In this document: in pieces, positions 8,647 to 10,725 of the stretch
How positions within the stretch are numbered: the stretch's first letter is position 1
Layout: each line of letters starts with the position of its first letter
NCBI GenBank assembly: GCA_031423755.1
Contig: JANPGC010000297.1
Coordinates: forward strand, 1 to 10,725
DNA length: 10,725 nt
Reading direction: 5' to 3'
Source of the DNA: JANMEX01 sp031423755
Lineage (GTDB): Bacteria > Pseudomonadota > Alphaproteobacteria > Rhizobiales > Rhizobiaceae
Notes under the pieces: generated by a model
Told to the model about the DNA's origin: nothing
Databases searched by the model: none
The model's input: only the letters and a program-made list of their open reading frames with translations
Position numbers and translations under genes: made by a program

Positions 8647-9615
8647 TCAGTTGTTTGCGCCTGCCGACGCTTTGATTTGGTTGCCTTGTTCATCGATGAC
8701 CGAAAACGTCTCTTCGACATGGCCGCGTGTGACGATCAGCGATCTGTATTTCGGCCCCTCGTTTTCAATCGACAGAATGGAAGGCGCAGAAACCGCCGAG
8801 GCGGCAACCGGCTTGGCCTGCTCCTTGTCGAGATTGGACGAAGTGAAAGTTGAATCATTGGTTGCCGCAGCATCACCGGCCGAGCGCAGCAATAGGTAAA
8901 GCGTGCCAAGCTGCTGGGCGAGCGCCACTTTCTGGGCGTCATCCGTTGACACTTCAACCGTGATGGAGCGAGCGACAGCAGCCTGAACCGACGACTGATC
9001 GGCGCTTTGGTCAGTCGTCAGCACTTTGACATTCTGCAAAATGACTTCCGACGCCAGCTCAGAAACCGGCGTTGCGGCTGTGATTTCTTCGGACCCCGGC
9101 GATGTCTGCACGGGCGCCGCATTTTTCTGGCGCGTCAGAAGGACGTCCACCCGGTCGCCCGGAGTGACAAAACCTGCGACACCAGTGATGTCGTCGACGC
9201 GGATCGACACGGCGCGCATGCCGGTTTCCAGAAGATTGGAAAGCGATGCGCGGCCATCCTTGCCCGAAAGCTTTGACAAGAGGACGGGCTCGTTCGGAGC
9301 CATGGGTGCAAGCACGAGGCGCTTGCCGCCCGAGGTCAATTCGGCAATTGAACTGAAGGAGCCTTGGGGAAGCGCATTGGCCGGCCAGTCAACTTCCTGA
9401 ACTGACTCCGGGGTGATCTCCATCCCGTATTTCAATGCCGTTGACGCAACGAGCAATTTGCGTGTTTCCACGGCCGGAAGCGCTGGAGATGTGTCTGCCT
9501 CCGCGACAGGCACCGAAGCAACCGTCTGCGATTTGACAAACCGGTCGGCGATAAAAATTGACAGGCCGCCGAACACGACAGCCAATCCAACCATTGGTAT
9601 GAGTTTGCCCTTCAC
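8647..9615 (-). CDS. cpaB: Flp pilus assembly protein CpaB/RcpC (SAF domain), secretin partner
   Basis: 322 residues, first gene of the cluster. CpaB/RcpC proteins are anchored in the inner membrane and work in the periplasm with the secretin. A single N-terminal membrane helix lies at about residues 8-25. A SAF domain follows at about 50-115 (TRKLLVASTALKYGMEITPE). Next is the RcpC/CpaB core at about 131-245, with GMRAVSIRVDDITGVAGFV and TPGDRVDVLLTRQ. After an Ala/Ser-rich linker the C-terminal part has VTRGHVEETFSV, like the RG...(E)E.SV ending of other rhizobial CpaB proteins. The start is GTG at 9615, supported by AGGGG 6 bases upstream; an internal ATG at 9594 would cut into the membrane helix region. 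The operon promoter should lie in the 233 bases upstream, which also hold an 11-base direct repeat. Confidence 0.94.
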   Translation of the reverse strand: MKGKLIPMVGLAVVFGGLSIFIADRFVKSQTVASVPVAEADTSPALPAVETRKLLVASTALKYGMEITPESVQEVDWPANALPQGSFSSIAELTSGGKRLVLAPMAPNEPVLLSKLSGKDGRASLSNLLETGMRAVSIRVDDITGVAGFVTPGDRVDVLLTRQKNAAPVQTSPGSEEITAATPVSELASEVILQNVKVLTTDQSADQSSVQAAVARSITVEVSTDDAQKVALAQQLGTLYLLLRSAGDAAATNDSTFTSSNLDKEQAKPVAASAVSAPSILSIENEGPKYRSLIVTRGHVEETFSVIDEQGNQIKASAGANN

Positions 9616-9629
9616 GCCTTGCCCCTGTT

Positions 9630-9640
9630 CTGTGCGGTTT
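9630..9640 (-). repeat. Direct repeat copy 1 (proximal to cpaB), AAACCGCACAG
   Basis: On the minus strand AAACCGCACAG ends 14 bases before the cpaB start codon, in the probable 5' leader. An identical 11-base copy lies 59 bases further upstream, in the same orientation. In both copies the 5' flank is GA-rich (GAAAACCG here, GAAACCG in the other). Confidence 0.55.
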
Positions 9641-9688
9641 TCCGCTTCAGTGCATAATCGGGGAAAATCCTAAAGAGACGCGTAAAGG

Positions 9689-9699
9689 CTGTGCGGTTT
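9689..9699 (-). repeat. Direct repeat copy 2 (distal to cpaB), AAACCGCACAG
   Basis: This is the exact second copy of the 11-base repeat, in the region where the cpaB promoter should be. Spacing between copies is 59 bases. A rough count of base pairs of positions in the 233-base region gives well under a 1% chance of an 11-base match at even base composition. It may be an operator pair, but no regulator is identified. Confidence 0.55.
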
Positions 9700-9772
9700 C
9701 GGGACAATTCTTGCCTATGGTTAGCAATTTGTTCATGTCTGCAACCTGAAATCGCTTTAAGGCAAAATCGGT

Positions 9773-9802
9773 CCACGGGTCGCATGAACACAACATCCGT
9801 GG
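9773..9802. repeat. Inverted repeat upstream of parE
   Basis: CCACGGGT - 14 bases - ATCCGTGG: 8-bp arms with one G.U-type mismatch, 46 bases before the parE ATG. It could be a protein-binding dyad or an mRNA stem in the parE leader. No T-tract follows, so it is not a terminator. Confidence 0.35.
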
Positions 9803-9848
9803 CATTGTTTGCCGCTGATTCGCCTTCACCGAGCCTCCTGAGGATTGA

Positions 9849-10725
9849 ATGACCGACTCGACCGATCTTTTTGGCGATCTGCCGCAACCTGCGCCGCGCG
9901 CGCCGCAGCCGGTGGAAAAGCCGGTATCTTCGGGCAAGTCCGCAGCACCCCAGACCAAATCGCCAGCGACGACCGAGTCTTATTCGGCTGCTGATATTGT
10001 TGTCTTGGAAGGGCTGGAGCCGGTTCGCATGCGCCCCGGCATGTATATCGGCGGCACCGACGAGAAGGGTCTTCATCATCTCTTCGCAGAAGTCATCGAC
10101 AATTCGATGGACGAGGCCGTGGCCGGGCATGCTACCTTCATCGAGGTGGAATTGGATGCGCAGGGCTATCTGTCGGTCACCGATAATGGCCGCGGCATAC
10201 CGGTGGACCCGCATCCGAAGTTCAAGGACAAGTCGGCCCTCGAAGTGATTATGACCACGCTGCACGCGGGCGGAAAGTTCAACTCCGAAGTCTATGAGAC
10301 ATCCGGCGGTCTGCATGGCGTCGGTGTTTCTGTGGTCAACGCGCTGTCTGATGTGCTTGAAGTGGAAGTTGCCCGCAACCGCAAGCTCTATCGCCAGACA
10401 TTCGCGCGCGGCATCGCGCAGGGCAAGATTGCCGAGCTGGGCGATGTTCAGAACCGGCGCGGCACCAAGGTACGCTTCCATCCTGACCCACAGATATTTG
10501 GCAAGGACGCCAAATTCGAGCCTGCCCGTCTGTACCGCATGGCGCGCTCGAAAGCCTACCTTTTCGGCGGTGTAGAAATCCGCTGGACCTGCGCGCCGGT
10601 GCATCTGAACACAAAAGATGCGCCACCGGAAAAGGCGGTGTTCCATTTCCCGGGCGGTCTCAAAGACTATCTGGCCGCGCAGCTCGGCTCCGAATTTCAG
10701 GTCACCCGCGACATGTTCGCGGGCA
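9849..10725 (+). CDS. parE: DNA topoisomerase IV subunit B, N-terminal part (3' cut by window edge)
   Basis: The ATPase subunit of topoisomerase IV, which with ParC separates linked daughter chromosomes. 292 residues are visible and the frame is open to the window end. The first 44 residues are Pro/Ala/Ser-rich and lie before the conserved domain. The GHKL ATPase domain follows: GLEPVRMRPGMYIGGTDEKG, EVIDNSMDEA (81-90; Glu81 and Asn85 are the catalytic base and metal ligand positions), DNGRGIP (112-118) and GGLHGVGVSVVNALS (153-167). The text GLEPVRMRPGMYIGGTDEKGL and NSMDEA fits ParE rather than GyrB, which usually reads GLDAVRKRPGMYIGDT with DNAIDEA. The ATG at 9849 has GAGG 5 bases upstream. 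It is divergent from the pilus operon and unrelated in function. Confidence 0.95.
   Translation, partial: MTDSTDLFGDLPQPAPRAPQPVEKPVSSGKSAAPQTKSPATTESYSAADIVVLEGLEPVRMRPGMYIGGTDEKGLHHLFAEVIDNSMDEAVAGHATFIEVELDAQGYLSVTDNGRGIPVDPHPKFKDKSALEVIMTTLHAGGKFNSEVYETSGGLHGVGVSVVNALSDVLEVEVARNRKLYRQTFARGIAQGKIAELGDVQNRRGTKVRFHPDPQIFGKDAKFEPARLYRMARSKAYLFGGVEIRWTCAPVHLNTKDAPPEKAVFHFPGGLKDYLAAQLGSEFQVTRDMFAG

Larger units (their letters stand above)
9616..9848. promoter_or_regulatory. Divergent intergenic region: promoters of the pilus operon (minus) and parE (plus)
   Basis: Both flanking genes start outward from these 233 bases, so two promoters should be here. I found no -35/-10 pair I would defend on either strand; the closest for the pilus operon is TTGTCC with a weak TACGCG 17 bases on. 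Structures seen are an 11-base direct repeat, a GCGG-TTTT-CCGC mini-hairpin (9634-9645) overlapping its proximal copy, and an 8-bp inverted repeat nearer parE. No pilin-sized gene fits: the best minus-strand reading is 29 codons (9733-9647) with no Flp features. parE has GAGG 5 bases before its ATG. Confidence 0.6.

Noticed and set aside
9647..9733. 29-codon frame upstream of cpaB as a possible pilin
   Set aside because: It is too short, has no hydrophobic helix or processing site, and has a poor ribosome-binding site. It looks like a chance frame in the regulatory region.
9831..9840. CCTC-CTGAGG mini-palindrome at the parE Shine-Dalgarno
   Set aside because: Only 4 bp pair with a two-base loop, which cannot form a stable hairpin; it reflects the GAGG Shine-Dalgarno meeting a CCTC run.
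9612..10646. 344-codon open frame on the minus strand opposite parE
   Set aside because: It is antisense to the conserved ParE ATPase motifs and runs into the cpaB start; its composition is shadow-like.

Overview
The window looks like chromosomal DNA of an alphaproteobacterium of the order Hyphomicrobiales (Rhizobiales), perhaps the Phyllobacteriaceae/Brucellaceae side. This rests on three things: the rhizobial form of the Tad/Ctp pilus genes, a ParE with a Pro/Ala-rich N-terminal extension, and moderately high GC. The genus cannot be fixed from sequence alone. Coding density is high. No tRNA, rRNA, CRISPR array, insertion sequence or phage gene is visible, and no gene-free stretch exceeds 300 bases.

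Layout: (1) 2-1651, plus strand: the C-terminal part of gcvP, the PLP-dependent P-protein of the glycine cleavage system, cut by the left edge. (2) 1685-9615, minus strand: an eight-gene Tad/Flp (type IVc) pilus assembly cluster. In transcription order it reads cpaB (rcpC), cpaC (rcpA secretin), a very small lipoprotein in the place usually held by cpaD/ctpE, cpaE (tadZ), cpaF (tadA ATPase), tadB, tadC and a short TPR lipoprotein like TadD. Apart from a 138-base gap before tadD, junctions are 38 bases or less and one pair overlaps, so the first seven genes look like one operon. (3) 9616-9848: a 233-base divergent intergenic region. (4) 9849 to the right edge, plus strand: the N-terminal ATPase half of parE, topoisomerase IV subunit B, cut by the window end.

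How the genes work together: CpaC forms the outer-membrane secretin and CpaB is its periplasmic partner. CpaE is the polar localisation/scaffold ATPase homologue. CpaF is the cytoplasmic motor, and TadB and TadC are the paired inner-membrane platform proteins. The two lipoproteins probably help place or stabilise the secretin. The pilin (flp/pilA), the prepilin peptidase (cpaA/tadV) and the minor pilins (tadE/F/G) are not here, so they must be encoded elsewhere for the apparatus to make a pilus.

The most interesting signals are small and lie at gene junctions. The ribosome-binding sites of tadB and tadD each lie inside an inverted repeat that could hide them in the mRNA. An exact 11-base direct repeat lies upstream of cpaB. 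The 85-residue lipoprotein carries a compact GDAVA...DPWP motif. CpaE lacks both lysines of its Walker A motif. I found no sign of an entirely new gene system; the locus is a recognisable Tad cluster with unusual details.
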